Numbered from the stretch's first letter, positions 54,223-63,474 are shown. The stretch: DNA of 64,000 nucleotides from Burkholderia sp. GAS332 (GCA_900142905.1 FSRV01000002.1:4216001-4280000); one strand, 5' to 3'. A program made the numbers and translations. The notes: generated by a model from the letters alone, not told the origin.

Positions 54223-55485
54223 TTATGGGGTGGGGTCAGCCGGGAGGCTGTGATCCAACGAAGAATGCATTCCGTCGTGGGTTCTCGCACAGTGCGTTTC
54301 GCGGGTTAGCTCATTCTTTAAGCGGACGAGGATTTCATCCTGTATCCGCGGAGGTTTCCTGGCAAGGGAAGGAAGTTCGACCCTACGAAATCTCTTTGAA
54401 ACAGCCACCACGCTTACTCCAAAGGCTTTCGCAATATCAGAATAAACACCTCGGTGTTCAAGGTACGGCGCTAAAAGAGTGTGCCTATCGGCGGCGATGC
54501 GCGCACGCTTTCGACTCTCATTTTGTTCGCGTCTCTTTCGTTGTTGCGAACTTCGATTTTCACGTTGGACATGTCGTAGAGATTCGCGGAAGTTTTGACT
54601 TACCGGCGAAAAAAACTCGTCCAGCGTAGTGGTCGAACAATCCGAAGTGGCCGCGAGTATCATCGCGTGCGCCATACCGGCGGTGTGCTGAGCCGATCGG
54701 CAAGCTGCATCGATTGTCGCGCACGATTTATCACTTCCAATGTTTAGTAGGGAAGGGAAGTGTTCTTCGAGCCACAAGTTCGGAAAATTTCGGGCCACAA
54801 ATGAGGAAAGATTTGGCCGGTTGCCTCTTAGCCCCACCCTAAGGCCGTGGTGCGCCGCATGCATTCGGTGATGAACGGCGGCGGAGTGGCGCCAGACCCG
54901 CTGTCCCCCCGTGAGGAACCTCTTTGCGACTGATAAATAGCGGACAATAATGGGCAGAGAGTAGAGGCTGGCGAGGTCGGAAGAGACTGGCTGGGCCGAG
55001 AATTGCCAGGCTTCGGGAGGATATTCAAATGCTCGCGCATCGCCGATCCACATAAGGGGCTGGCGGTGCTTATCGCACACATCAACCCCCGGCAACTGAT
55101 GCTCTCGCCGCCAGTAAGAGAAGTGTTGCGTTTCACGGTCAGATTGTATGCAATCGAGGCAGAAATAGGCATTTGTTCTCGCCAGGCTCGTGGCTGTTCC
55201 TTTCTTTGCTCCAGGTGTCTCAAAATCACTAGTCGACCATTCATCCGGTGCTGCAAGTTGTAGAAACGGGATGAGTGAATGACGCCGCAAATATGTCGAA
55301 GTATCCATCCCAATTGCGGACGCGACCAATTGATGAGGAAGCTGGCGATTTTCCCCTTTCACTTCGCTGCCGCTAAGGAAGCGCAGTGACGCGCAGCGTT
55401 GTGTAGTTCTAAACTTATGCAACTGACGGAGTCGACCGTAGTGTCCGCGGATGAATTCGTCCGGAAGAGGGAGCGCAATAACCAT
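54223..55485 (-). CDS. tniQ: TniQ-family target-selection protein 2
   Basis: A 420-residue protein. The N-terminal half has the TniQ core: LPDEFIRGHYGRLRQLH, SLIPFLQ, then the zinc motif YFCLDCIQSDRETQHFSYWRREHQLPGVDVCDKHRQPL (CxxC...CxxH). The C-terminal part has a helix-turn-helix (YSDIAKAFGVSVVAVSKRFRR near residue 345) and a basic stretch, suited to reading target DNA as TnsD does. Third gene of the minus-strand tniQ unit. Confidence 0.82.
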   Translation of the reverse strand: MVIALPLPDEFIRGHYGRLRQLHKFRTTQRCASLRFLSGSEVKGENRQLPHQLVASAIGMDTSTYLRRHSLIPFLQLAAPDEWSTSDFETPGAKKGTATSLARTNAYFCLDCIQSDRETQHFSYWRREHQLPGVDVCDKHRQPLMWIGDARAFEYPPEAWQFSAQPVSSDLASLYSLPIIVRYLSVAKRFLTGGQRVWRHSAAVHHRMHAAHHGLRVGLRGNRPNLSSFVARNFPNLWLEEHFPSLLNIGSDKSCATIDAACRSAQHTAGMAHAMILAATSDCSTTTLDEFFSPVSQNFRESLRHVQRENRSSQQRKRREQNESRKRARIAADRHTLLAPYLEHRGVYSDIAKAFGVSVVAVSKRFRRVELPSLARKPPRIQDEILVRLKNELTRETHCARTHDGMHSSLDHSLPADPTP

Positions 55486-55501
55486 ACAAGATCCTCCTGA
55501 A

Positions 55502-55765
55502 TCATGAAGGCAGGGTTGAATTTTGTGACGTCTTTGGCGTCAGTTGATGATGAAGATCCTGTTCGACGTCTTTATAGCGAATCAAAAGAGCCGTCTTGTG
55601 AATGGTTTCCGATTCCGCAGGGGGCGTCAGCTTGACGCCGACATCCACAGAAACCAAGTCGAGATGCCTGGCGTGCACTCCGGAGTCGGACATGGTGAAT
55701 ATAGTTTGTAAGATCGGAAGATCGGATTTTCCCCTTAATCTTTGAAGAGTTGGTTCCAGTTCCAT
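55502..55765 (-). CDS. Small ORF between the two tniQ genes
   Basis: An 87-residue ORF (MELEPTLQRLRGKSDLPILQTIFTMSD...KDVEQDLHHQLTPKTSQNSTLPS). It begins 11 bp after the stop of tniQ1 and ends 16 bp before the ATG of tniQ2, so it exactly fills the gap in the same direction, the main argument that it is real. No domain is recognised; the ribosome site (AGGA adjoining ATG) is poor. Confidence 0.5.
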   Translation of the reverse strand: MELEPTLQRLRGKSDLPILQTIFTMSDSGVHARHLDLVSVDVGVKLTPPAESETIHKTALLIRYKDVEQDLHHQLTPKTSQNSTLPS

Positions 55766-55776
55766 TCCTGTGTGGC

Positions 55777-56868
55777 TCAGTCGAATTCTTCACGATAAGC
55801 ATTCCTTATATTTTTAAATTGCTTTTCTCTGGATGCGTCAGACGACGCTATATCCGATTGATTGCAGTTGGAAGTTTCAAGCCAGTATGCAGCCAGGAAT
55901 TTCTGCCATGTGTCGAACAGCCAGACGATTGCGAACAGATGCAGGATCGGATGCAAGTTGCCGGCGGGCAACCAGCAAAGCCGGGAAACGTATGCGCGTG
56001 CCGTGTCCGGTGAAGAAGGGAGCGGAAACAATTCGTATATTTCTCGAAGTGGCGCTGCCATGTCAAGAATTGAGGCGACGCATCTTCCTACATCAAGTTT
56101 GCCGAACGTATCTTTCAGCCCAAGATCAGAGAGTCTCTTACTGTAAACCTGTGCCATTCGTTGCCGGTCAAGACATACAGCTGTTGCGAGCCCTGCCAGT
56201 CCGATAGCGGCGAAAGTGAGTCGTGCAAGTAACCCACGACCACTCGTCATCAGAGCGGACGAGGAGTTGACCGGAGGTTCAAGGAAGCTTCGTTGCGGTA
56301 GATGCCAGTCATAGTGGTGAGTTCCTGGTTGTCTGGCAGCTGATTCAAGAAGAAGGGTTCCGTGTCGCGGACAGACCCAGACCAGGGGGTATTGATGTAT
56401 CCGATGCCAGTACGCCACATGAAAACCGCTGACATCTTCGTCCATACATGTCACGCATGCCCTTAGCGGGTGATGCGCTTCAAAATGATTTGCCAACATT
56501 CCCAACTGGTATTTCAATGCTCCGACTCGATTTCCGCGCATAGCGCTTAGGGCCACGTCCAGATGTGCCGGTGACTTCAAAGGTAGATAGAAAGGGAGCA
56601 GCGTATGCTCAAGAATCACCTGCCGCGCGTCACCAAATACCCCTCGAGTGTTTTTGACAAACACATCAATGCGAGACGGGAGATCGTGGTGGGACCTGAA
56701 TCGCGGATGTCCAAATAACTGGACGAACGTTTGTGACGCATGGTAATTGCCGAACAGGACGTGATGTCGACCTGCAACACTGAAGAGCGTTTCATCTGGT
56801 AGCCACGAGGTAATGGGTAAGTCCGATTCAAAATTGAACGAACCCTGACGCGGCGAGATATCGTGCAT
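55777..56868 (-). CDS. tniQ: TniQ-family target-selection protein 1
   Basis: A 363-residue protein of the TnsD/TniQ kind: PDETLFSVAGRHHVLFGNYHASQTFVQLFGHPRFRSHHDLPSR at the start, the long helix region HTLLPFYLPLK, then the zinc motif LRACVTCMDEDVSGFHVAYWHRIHQYPLVWVCPRHGTLLL (CxxC...CxxH) near residues 137-172, and a C-terminal helical domain. First gene of the minus-strand unit, divergent from tnsABC. Together with TniQ2 it would give two separate target choices. Confidence 0.85.
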   Translation of the reverse strand: MHDISPRQGSFNFESDLPITSWLPDETLFSVAGRHHVLFGNYHASQTFVQLFGHPRFRSHHDLPSRIDVFVKNTRGVFGDARQVILEHTLLPFYLPLKSPAHLDVALSAMRGNRVGALKYQLGMLANHFEAHHPLRACVTCMDEDVSGFHVAYWHRIHQYPLVWVCPRHGTLLLESAARQPGTHHYDWHLPQRSFLEPPVNSSSALMTSGRGLLARLTFAAIGLAGLATAVCLDRQRMAQVYSKRLSDLGLKDTFGKLDVGRCVASILDMAAPLREIYELFPLPSSPDTARAYVSRLCWLPAGNLHPILHLFAIVWLFDTWQKFLAAYWLETSNCNQSDIASSDASREKQFKNIRNAYREEFD

Positions 56869-57168
56869 TGAGGCGGCTTGAGATTGGATTGACGTAAAGC
56901 TTCCGATATTGCTTCATGAATTCCTGACTGCTCCTTCTCAACATAGTACACCGCTGCGCGAATATCCAGGAAGTCACACGGTGTTGATTCTGGTCGTAGA
57001 TCAATGGCGAAATCTCAGTAATTCATCATGAGATAATAGTACGTGTTATGTTTGATTTTTAATTCAGGCGATGTACGTTTTAATGTTAAGGACTGGAAAG
57101 CTTTTTATTAAAAGAAAATTGTGCTAGCCTGAATTCAATCGAACCATCGACATTCCGGGTGGAACCGA
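56869..57168. promoter_or_regulatory. Divergent AT-rich control region of the transposition module
   Basis: This 300-bp gap between tniQ1 and the small HTH-type gene is far richer in A and T than its neighbours (for example around 57040-57125, with TTTTTAATTC and TTTTTATTAAAAGAAAATT). It probably contains both promoters. No TnsB-site array was recognised by eye. Confidence 0.45.
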
Positions 57169-57492
57169 ATGAATGAGCTCCAAGACTTTACGATGCGACC
57201 GAAAATGATCAAACATACCCGGACGAGAGAGGAGGTCCTCGCTGCCTTCGAGGCGCAGGGACTATCGGTGACCGAATGGGCGGCAGCTCATGGATTTCGG
57301 CGCGAGGACGTCTATGCGGTGCTCGGGGGACGAACGCGTGGTCGACGGGGCGAGGCACATCGTATCGCCGTGGCCCTTGGTATCAAACCGTCTGTTGAAT
57401 GCTCGCTCATGGATAGCCAGGCGGGTCCTGAAAGTACCGGACTAGGCGGAGAGCACTGGCGTGAAGGCGCTCCTGGAAAATCGTCCGGATGA
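57169..57492 (+). CDS. Small HTH DNA-binding protein
   Basis: A 107-residue protein whose middle (TREEVLAAFEAQGLSVTEWAAAHGFRREDVYAVLGGRTRGRRGEAHRIAVALGIK) is a helix-turn-helix of the phage Ner/gp16-like kind common in Burkholderia mobile elements. ATG follows GGTGGA. It lies between the tniQ unit and tnsABC and probably controls one or both. A strong hairpin follows its stop. Confidence 0.78.
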   Translation: MNELQDFTMRPKMIKHTRTREEVLAAFEAQGLSVTEWAAAHGFRREDVYAVLGGRTRGRRGEAHRIAVALGIKPSVECSLMDSQAGPESTGLGGEHWREGAPGKSSG

Positions 57493-57548
57493 AAGGAGGA
57501 TGCCTATGTCGTAGATCGGCACATGGGAAAGTGGGGTGCGAAAAGCAC

Positions 57549-57584
57549 AAGGCCAGCTATCTCGTGGAAAAGATAGCTGGCCTT
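57549..57584. terminator. Perfect 14-bp hairpin after the HTH gene
   Basis: AAGGCCAGCTATCT (57549-57562) and AGATAGCTGGCCTT (57571-57584) are perfect inverted repeats with an 8-base loop. It lies 57 bp after the HTH gene stop and about 200 bp before tnsA. Only three T follow, so it may be a terminator, attenuator or protein site. Confidence 0.6.
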
Positions 57585-57786
57585 TCGAGGTGTGCCCGTC
57601 GGTTTGCTGCCTGACGAGCCCATCTTGCAACGGTATGGCAGTGCTGTCAAGCACTTCCAACGGTGCACTATTCCGTATCGTTGGCGTGAATTCCCCCCAA
57701 TTCGCTGTTTATGCCTCGAGCGCAGGCTTTAGGATCGCGGCGCTTGGGCTTGGATAACTGACTGGTGGTTATCTTGGGAGAATTCG

Positions 57787-58803
57787 ATGTCGAAGATGTC
57801 AGAATTAGCGTCGCAACAGACCCGCACGTTACGTGACCGAAACGAGCTGCTCTTTTATCGCCTGCTGTCTCGCCAACCTCGGGGCTGGACTACGGAATAC
57901 GAACCGGGAATTCGTGCCAATCCAAAAGAGGCGCCTCGAATGTCGCGACCGTCGCTTGTGTATGCTGGTTTCCTGGGACGGGATATTCATCTTCTTTCCG
58001 TGCCGGAACGAAAGGCTGCGCTGCTGGCTTTGTACAACCCCTGGCTATTCGAAATCCAGGAACAGCTGGTCCTCTCAACCGACCCTTGGCCGCACCCGCT
58101 TTATGGCTACCCTGGAGTGAGCGGCATGCCCTGGTTTCGAGGGACCGTTGATGTTGCGGTTCGGCTGGGGTGCATTTCTTCGCATCCGAGGGTAACGATC
58201 CAGGACCCGAGCGGCGGATCAAAGATGCTTCGGGCGCCGATGCCTTTCGTGGGTGATCTGCTTCTCTTTTTAAAGGGGTCGGATAATTCTCCTTACTGTG
58301 TGAATTGGACGATCAAAAAGGATGGCAACGGATTCCGGCGAGGACTAGGGTTGAGGCAAACGCTCGCCGGACAGGCACGTGAAGAGGAGAGATCTCAGCG
58401 ACGCCACGAAATAGAGAATGTCTACTATCAGGATGTCGGAATTCCCACCGTTCGCGTGACAGAGGCGGATATTGACACGCACGTCGCGGCGAATCTGCAG
58501 GTGTCGTACACATACCTTAACAGGACGACGAAACTGGACGCCAGATCGCAGGAAATTCTGATTCAAAGGTACGGCGAGATTATCGGTTCAAAGATATCGG
58601 TTCTGGAGTGCGCGAGATCACTATGTGTGGTCCTTGGCTGCACACTTGACGACTGCAAGATTGTGCTTCACCAGGCGATCTGGAAACGCAAGCTCCGCGT
58701 CGATCTTTTTCGGCCAGTCCTGTTTGACCGACCTCTGAATATTGAAACGTGCGACGTTCTTGGTCGATACGCCTATTGGTTCGCGAGGAGGGCGTCATCA
58801 TGA
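57787..58803 (+). CDS. tnsA: TnsA-like endonuclease of the Tn7-like transposon
   Basis: A 338-residue protein. The catalytic region PFVGDLLLFLKGSDNSPYCVNWTIKKDG gives Asp157 and Lys177/178, with an upstream acidic helix (NPWLFEIQEQLVL) that carries the Glu. The motif RRHEIENVYYQDVGIPTVRVTEADID matches the part of TnsA that follows the active site. TnsA cuts the 5' ends of the element. It overlaps tnsB by 4 bp. Longer by about 60 residues than Tn7 TnsA. Confidence 0.82.
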   Translation: MSKMSELASQQTRTLRDRNELLFYRLLSRQPRGWTTEYEPGIRANPKEAPRMSRPSLVYAGFLGRDIHLLSVPERKAALLALYNPWLFEIQEQLVLSTDPWPHPLYGYPGVSGMPWFRGTVDVAVRLGCISSHPRVTIQDPSGGSKMLRAPMPFVGDLLLFLKGSDNSPYCVNWTIKKDGNGFRRGLGLRQTLAGQAREEERSQRRHEIENVYYQDVGIPTVRVTEADIDTHVAANLQVSYTYLNRTTKLDARSQEILIQRYGEIIGSKISVLECARSLCVVLGCTLDDCKIVLHQAIWKRKLRVDLFRPVLFDRPLNIETCDVLGRYAYWFARRASS

Positions 58804-60836
58804 TGATCGGAACTCAAATTGCCGCCTCTAACGGATTCGGCGGGCTCGATAAAGATGCCTCTTACTATTTTCTCAAAAGCGACGCCGTCCACTCAAAGGT
58901 GTGGCTCGTTCGTTTCATACTAAAGCCAAGGGCTCGTCCGAACAGCATTCTGATAGGAATACCAAGATCCGAATTCGAGGGTGGCCTTGATGCTAACGAA
59001 TTGACTGTTATAAAGGAGCAGCAAACCCTCCCTCCCTGGCTAGGCAACATGAGCGAGGAGAAAATCTGGAAAGCTGATCAGGTTCGCCTCGGCAGGGAAC
59101 TGACGTTACAGGGGCGAGCTGAGAAACGGCTCGAACACATTGAACCTCTGCTTGCGCGGGAAGCGGAAATCCTGTCGGCTGAGAATCCGACACTTGAGAT
59201 TAACCGATGTGCACGAGCAATCGGGAAGAACGAAACACGGCTGAGAACGTGGTTTCTCAGCTACCTGTTATTCGGACGGAACGTCTTTGCTTTGTGCCCC
59301 GATTATTTGGGAAAAATCGGCCACTGGGATCGAACCAGCCCCGAGCGTGCCTGTGGTCCGAAATATGGCCGCCGATCTAAAAAACGCGGCACCGCAAGCG
59401 GCTATCGCGTTGACAAGAGGATGAAGGAAAAAATCGTTAACTCCTACGTCCGGCGTCGTGATCTCGGCAAGCCGCTTCTAAGAATCTATAGCACGGCTAT
59501 GGGTGCCGATTTTGGCTGCAAGGTACTGACCGATGAGAAGGGCCGAAAATGCTTCTATCATCCAGATTCCCAACCGTTTCCCAGTTATGGCCAATATCGT
59601 TATCACGTAGTGGAATATTTCACGCCGGAGGAGGTCCGACGTGCGCTGTATGGAGACGACCGCGTGCGCAACCGCTCGTCCGCGTCAGCAGGAAGATTCT
59701 CATCAGCTGTGGCTAATCTGATGGAACGGGTCGAGAGCGACGGCTACTATACAAGCGACTATCCGAGTAGCCCGGTCGGGGGCGAAATCCTACCACCACT
59801 CTGTGTAGTGCGGACTATTGACGTTGGGTCTTCGTATTCAGTTGGGATCGGCTTTTCACTGACAAAGGAGCGCAGCGACGCATATCGAATGGCGCAATTC
59901 TGTGCAGCGATTTCCAAAGTGGAGTTCGCCAGACTATTTGGCATTCGCCTGAACCCCGGCGAGTGGGAGAGCATTGGTTTGTCACCGTTCTGGGTCTGTG
60001 ATCGAGGGCCTGGTTCAAAGGCCGACTTACGCGAGCAATGCGGTGACCTGGTTCCGATCCGCGAGCTACCTCCATCTCATTCGGGACGATCTAAGGCCAC
60101 CGTCGAAACTGCGAACCCAAGGTCGGTGACGATCGAAGGAAAGCCGACATATGTCAAAAGTGATCTCAATCCGGTGCAGATGGCAGTTCGGGAGATTTAT
60201 CGCCTCATCGAAAGAAACCACTCCTGCGACGTTTCACATAAGCTAACACCGGAGATGATTGACGCGGAAACGATGCCCACTCCTGCGGGAATATGGGCTT
60301 ATCTTGAAAAGAAAGGGAGAACCGATGCGTTAGCGATCTCGTTCCAGGATGCTGTCAGGAGATTCCTCACGGAAGTGCACTTCACGGTGGAGAGTGATGG
60401 TGTCTATCTTCATGGGCAGAGGTTTGACTCTTCGGAATTGCGCGCCACAGGCGTTATAGATCGCGTGGCGAGGGGGCAACGTCTGGAATGGAGGGGTTAT
60501 GTACTTGACCTGTGCGTGCGATACGCATGGATTGAGATTGACGGTCGAATCATTGAAGTTGCTGCAGTGCTATCTATTCGCGATGACGAGAGCCAGCTTT
60601 CCGTAACAATCCAGGAGTTGGAGCAGCGAGCCGCGCGGAAGGCAATCCTGGAAGCTGAATTTCGGGAGCATCAACAGGCCGTTAGATCTGAAATAGAAGA
60701 GAGATTTGAAGAGTCGACCGGCATGGCATGGGATGCGGGAAGCAGGAAGACCGGAAGACCGAAGACCGGTTGTCGAAAGTCAAAGGCGGCTCAAGCTGCC
60801 TTTATGAAAGTGGCGTCGCCGGCAAACGCAAAATGA
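58800..60836 (+). CDS. tnsB: TnsB-like DDE transposase
   Basis: ATG 58800 overlaps the tnsA stop (ATGA) and follows GAGGAGGG. The 678-residue protein has an N-terminal HTH segment (EINRCARAIGKNETRLRTWFLSYLLFG), then the rve/DDE domain: TIDVGSS with Asp341, WVCDRGPG with Asp401 and KATVETAN with Glu436, a D-D(34)-E spacing. A Mu-C-type beta-barrel and a basic tail (KTGRPKTGCRKSKAAQAA) end it. It joins the transposon 3' ends to target DNA. Confidence 0.87.
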   Translation: MMIGTQIAASNGFGGLDKDASYYFLKSDAVHSKVWLVRFILKPRARPNSILIGIPRSEFEGGLDANELTVIKEQQTLPPWLGNMSEEKIWKADQVRLGRELTLQGRAEKRLEHIEPLLAREAEILSAENPTLEINRCARAIGKNETRLRTWFLSYLLFGRNVFALCPDYLGKIGHWDRTSPERACGPKYGRRSKKRGTASGYRVDKRMKEKIVNSYVRRRDLGKPLLRIYSTAMGADFGCKVLTDEKGRKCFYHPDSQPFPSYGQYRYHVVEYFTPEEVRRALYGDDRVRNRSSASAGRFSSAVANLMERVESDGYYTSDYPSSPVGGEILPPLCVVRTIDVGSSYSVGIGFSLTKERSDAYRMAQFCAAISKVEFARLFGIRLNPGEWESIGLSPFWVCDRGPGSKADLREQCGDLVPIRELPPSHSGRSKATVETANPRSVTIEGKPTYVKSDLNPVQMAVREIYRLIERNHSCDVSHKLTPEMIDAETMPTPAGIWAYLEKKGRTDALAISFQDAVRRFLTEVHFTVESDGVYLHGQRFDSSELRATGVIDRVARGQRLEWRGYVLDLCVRYAWIEIDGRIIEVAAVLSIRDDESQLSVTIQELEQRAARKAILEAEFREHQQAVRSEIEERFEESTGMAWDAGSRKTGRPKTGCRKSKAAQAAFMKVASPANAK

Positions 60837-62191
60837 GAATTACTCAAAACCCGTGGGTCGAGAGATTTGTTCAATTGCTGGATGAGGAAGTGATAAAGAA
60901 GAAGGTACGATGTAGACCGCCAGCACTAGGAAATCTGAGCAGTTTGGCACCGCTCGCAGCTGAGGATCTCATTCGCACGTCACTGAAGAAGATATATGAG
61001 CCGACGCAGCAGGATTGCATCATCCTGCGCGGGCTCCTTGAGCGAGCAATTGGATTTTGCATTGACCGGTACCAGGATGACAGGTCATTCATCGAGGCGC
61101 TATACGACAAGACGAAAATCCCCAAACGACTGGATGCCCGGGCCATCTGTCTGACCGGGCTTGGCGGCCTTGGCAAGTCTGAATTGGTAAACGCGTTGGG
61201 ACGGTTGCTGGCTAGCGAGACTTATGTCGATATTGGTAGTGGGCATAGGCCTATCCTCCTTGACCCGTGCTGGACCCACAATTTCCGACGACAACCGAGT
61301 CTTCTCAAGACGCTTCGTGAACTTGCATACGGGACTGCCTTGCCGCGTGGGCGGATAGATGTTTCGGATCTCATAGATCAGGCGAGGTGGCGTGCCTTCA
61401 GAGACGGTACGGCACTGATGGCTGCTGATGAATGCCAGTTCATCAGCTTCGGAGCGAGCGCGAACACCAAGGTAACAAATACTCTTATTTCGTTGCTATA
61501 TTTGGACATTCCATTTGTGTATGTCAGCAATTACAACCTCATTCATCTCCTGAAGAAGCGCTGGCAACATGAACGGGATCGTTTGTTATGCGACCCAGTC
61601 GTGATGCTTCCCGAGTTGCGCGACAGTGATGACTGGCGTAACTTCATTGACGAGTGTCAGCGTGTCGCAGGAAGTTGGCTGAAGATTGACGCCAGGAAGG
61701 ATGGTGGTCAACTTCACGGCTATACCTTCGGAATCAGGCGCATGTTGGTGGACCTGATCTGTGTCAGCTATCGCTTGATGCGACAACGCAAGCTGAAAGC
61801 AGCAGATATGTCGTTGATCAAAGATACCTATGGCTCGGCTATGTACAGCGAGCATCGTCGAGACGTAGAACAGCTCCTAAGTCATTCTCCTACGAGCGAC
61901 TCACTTCCCGACGATCTTCGATGTCCCTTTGACTTGCAATTGGATTATGAGAAGCAGTATCAAGACGGGATCAGACAGCAGGAGCAGGACATTTCCCGTA
62001 AGATAGTAGAAGCGGCGTTGAATACCGTGGAAAAAAGAGAGCTCTATGAGGCGCGTGCTAGCAGCGGCGCTACGATGTCAGAAGAACGACAGGAAAAACC
62101 TCGACGACGGGAGCGGCCTAAAGCGGAGGAATTAATGGAGTCCATGGGCCAAGCGAGGAGCGCTCTGAACCGAAAAAAGATACGCAGCTAA
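60833..62191 (+). CDS. tnsC: TnsC-like AAA+ regulator
   Basis: ATG 60833 overlaps the tnsB stop (ATGA). The 452-residue protein has Walker A TGLGGLGKSE at about 108-117 and Walker B LMAADECQF with Asp199-Glu200, sensor VYVSNYN, and C-terminal basic, coiled region (EKPRRRERPKAEELMESMGQ). TnsC is the ATP-dependent switch connecting TniQ to TnsA/TnsB. The long N-terminal extension before the ATPase core matches Tn7 TnsC more than TniB. Confidence 0.84.
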   Translation: MRITQNPWVERFVQLLDEEVIKKKVRCRPPALGNLSSLAPLAAEDLIRTSLKKIYEPTQQDCIILRGLLERAIGFCIDRYQDDRSFIEALYDKTKIPKRLDARAICLTGLGGLGKSELVNALGRLLASETYVDIGSGHRPILLDPCWTHNFRRQPSLLKTLRELAYGTALPRGRIDVSDLIDQARWRAFRDGTALMAADECQFISFGASANTKVTNTLISLLYLDIPFVYVSNYNLIHLLKKRWQHERDRLLCDPVVMLPELRDSDDWRNFIDECQRVAGSWLKIDARKDGGQLHGYTFGIRRMLVDLICVSYRLMRQRKLKAADMSLIKDTYGSAMYSEHRRDVEQLLSHSPTSDSLPDDLRCPFDLQLDYEKQYQDGIRQQEQDISRKIVEAALNTVEKRELYEARASSGATMSEERQEKPRRRERPKAEELMESMGQARSALNRKKIRS

Positions 62192-62281
62192 ATCGATAAG
62201 CTGGATCGGATGTAAGTCGTACGACGGAATTCGATGTTTCTATGGTTGCCGCTGCTTACCAACAGAGCAGGCACGAAATCC

Positions 62282-62551
62282 TTATTCTTCGACGCGGCGC
62301 TGGTCATGAACGGACGCAATCGCGTCTTCCGCGTTTGCGCTGAAGTGTTGGTCCAGTTGTTCGCGCGAACCAAGGGTCTGTATTCTTTCTGCCTTCACAT
62401 GTGCAATGCCAATGTGTGCGACATCGCGGAGAGCTTCAACCCACGCGCGATCCTTACGTTTGATCATTCTGGAAGCCTTCATGGCGCGTCTCGATTCCGC
62501 TCTGGTAGCGGTCGATTCAAAATTGGCAGATGATCCCATTGTAAGGCACAT
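62282..62551 (-). CDS. Possible small protein, unknown
   Basis: An 89-codon frame (KASRMIKRKDRAWVEALRDVAHIGIAHVKAERIQTLGSREQLDQHFSANAEDAIA). The composition is protein-like, with a charged helix and normal Burkholderia codons, but the first 20 residues look random and there is no good ribosome site. It converges with tnsC. It may be the C-terminal rest of a longer gene interrupted by the transposon. Confidence 0.3.
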   Translation of the reverse strand: MCLTMGSSANFESTATRAESRRAMKASRMIKRKDRAWVEALRDVAHIGIAHVKAERIQTLGSREQLDQHFSANAEDAIASVHDQRRVEE

Positions 62552-63042
62552 ATTCCGAATCGCGAGTGACCGCGAACGGCGTGTCTCAAATGTGGCTCAC
62601 GGGCCTTCGATAGCATAGCCGAATGGGAGAGGCGATCGCGCTGGCGACGAGGTGTGTGCTGAGTGCGTGCGACTTCGAGACATGCGTCAAATTATGTGCT
62701 GACGGCGCTGGCGCAGTCAGCACGTGTACTTGGTGCGGAAATCCGTGGAGCGCACATATATTATCTCCGCCGCACCAAATCGTCGCAAGCACATGGATTT
62801 GCGGGGAGATGCCGGATGTGTCTGAACCGGCAACTTCGCAGCGCACCGCTATGTTATTCGTACAAGTAGTATTACGCGCGACTGTTATAGGGTTAAGGGC
62901 GAACGCTATACATCAAGGTTTAGAATGAGCTTTGTTGAAAGACTCTTGAATACTGAGGCGCCGTGGCTTCGCGATTTTGCTGTTCGCGTCACTTGGGCGC
63001 CGTTGCGAACGGCAAAATTGGTGACGAGCGCGAAGTTCATTG

Positions 63043-63474
63043 ATGAACCCATTTGGCGAGTCGTTCCAGACATCGATCAACTTTCGCGGTGAGCTTCTGG
63101 AAAAGCGTTGGCCGGACGAGCATCGCGTCGCGGAACTTATCGGGGTGCCGCGAGACGCGGACCCGAGCGAACATGTGGCGCGTGCGCGCGTTGAGGGGCG
63201 GCTGCTGGGTGTCTGGTCCAAGCGAGACCGCAGGTTCGTTTACCCGTTGTTCCAGTTTGATCAGCACGGCAAGCTCCGTCCGGAAGTCGCCGAACTGCTT
63301 TCAATCTTACCCGACGATGATGACCGCGGGGGATGGAGGCGAGCATTCTGGTTGTATTCGCCGCATGCCCTTCTAGATGGTCTGTCGCCGGCAGAGTCTT
63401 TCACAAGCGAACCGGCACGGGTGCTCGAAGCGGCGCGACAAGAATTCGCGGGTGATCAGGACGCTTGGTGGTGA
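63043..63474 (+). CDS. Antitoxin-like protein (Xre/MbcA/ParS toxin-binding type)
   Basis: A 143-residue protein. The C-terminal part DRRFVYPLFQFDQHGKLRPEVAELLSILPDDDDRGGWRRAFWLYSPHALLDGLSPAESF...ARVLEAARQEF matches the toxin-binding domain of MbcA/ParS-type antitoxins (short DNA-binding front, then FQFD and GLSPAE). The front (HRVAELIGVPRDADPSEHVARARVEGRLLG) would bind DNA. Such antitoxins usually precede a RES-type toxin; the next gene here does not look like RES. ATG at 63043 is the only Met close to the domain. Confidence 0.62.
   Translation: MNPFGESFQTSINFRGELLEKRWPDEHRVAELIGVPRDADPSEHVARARVEGRLLGVWSKRDRRFVYPLFQFDQHGKLRPEVAELLSILPDDDDRGGWRRAFWLYSPHALLDGLSPAESFTSEPARVLEAARQEFAGDQDAWW

Larger units (their letters stand above)
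54223..62191. mobile_element. Tn7-like transposition module (TnsA-TnsB-TnsC plus two TniQ)
   Basis: tnsA, tnsB and tnsC are on plus and overlap by 4 bp each; two tniQ/tnsD-type genes with a small ORF between them are on minus and divergent. A small HTH-type gene stands in the divergent gap. The terminal repeats (TGT...ACA with several TnsB sites) were not identified, so the element's limits and cargo remain open; the given range covers only the machinery. Confidence 0.8.

Noticed and set aside
54223..62191. CRISPR-associated (CAST) type of Tn7-like element
   Set aside because: No CRISPR array and no cas genes are visible anywhere in the window.
62623..62928. 101-codon ORF with several Cys
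   Set aside because: It covers the inverted repeats at 62696-62778 and has no domain or ribosome site; non-coding structure is more likely.
62926..63090. 54-codon frame (MSFVERLLNTEAPWLRDFAV...) before the antitoxin-like gene
   Set aside because: Protein-like in parts, but too short to place and partly overlapping the antitoxin-like frame; not enough to call a gene.
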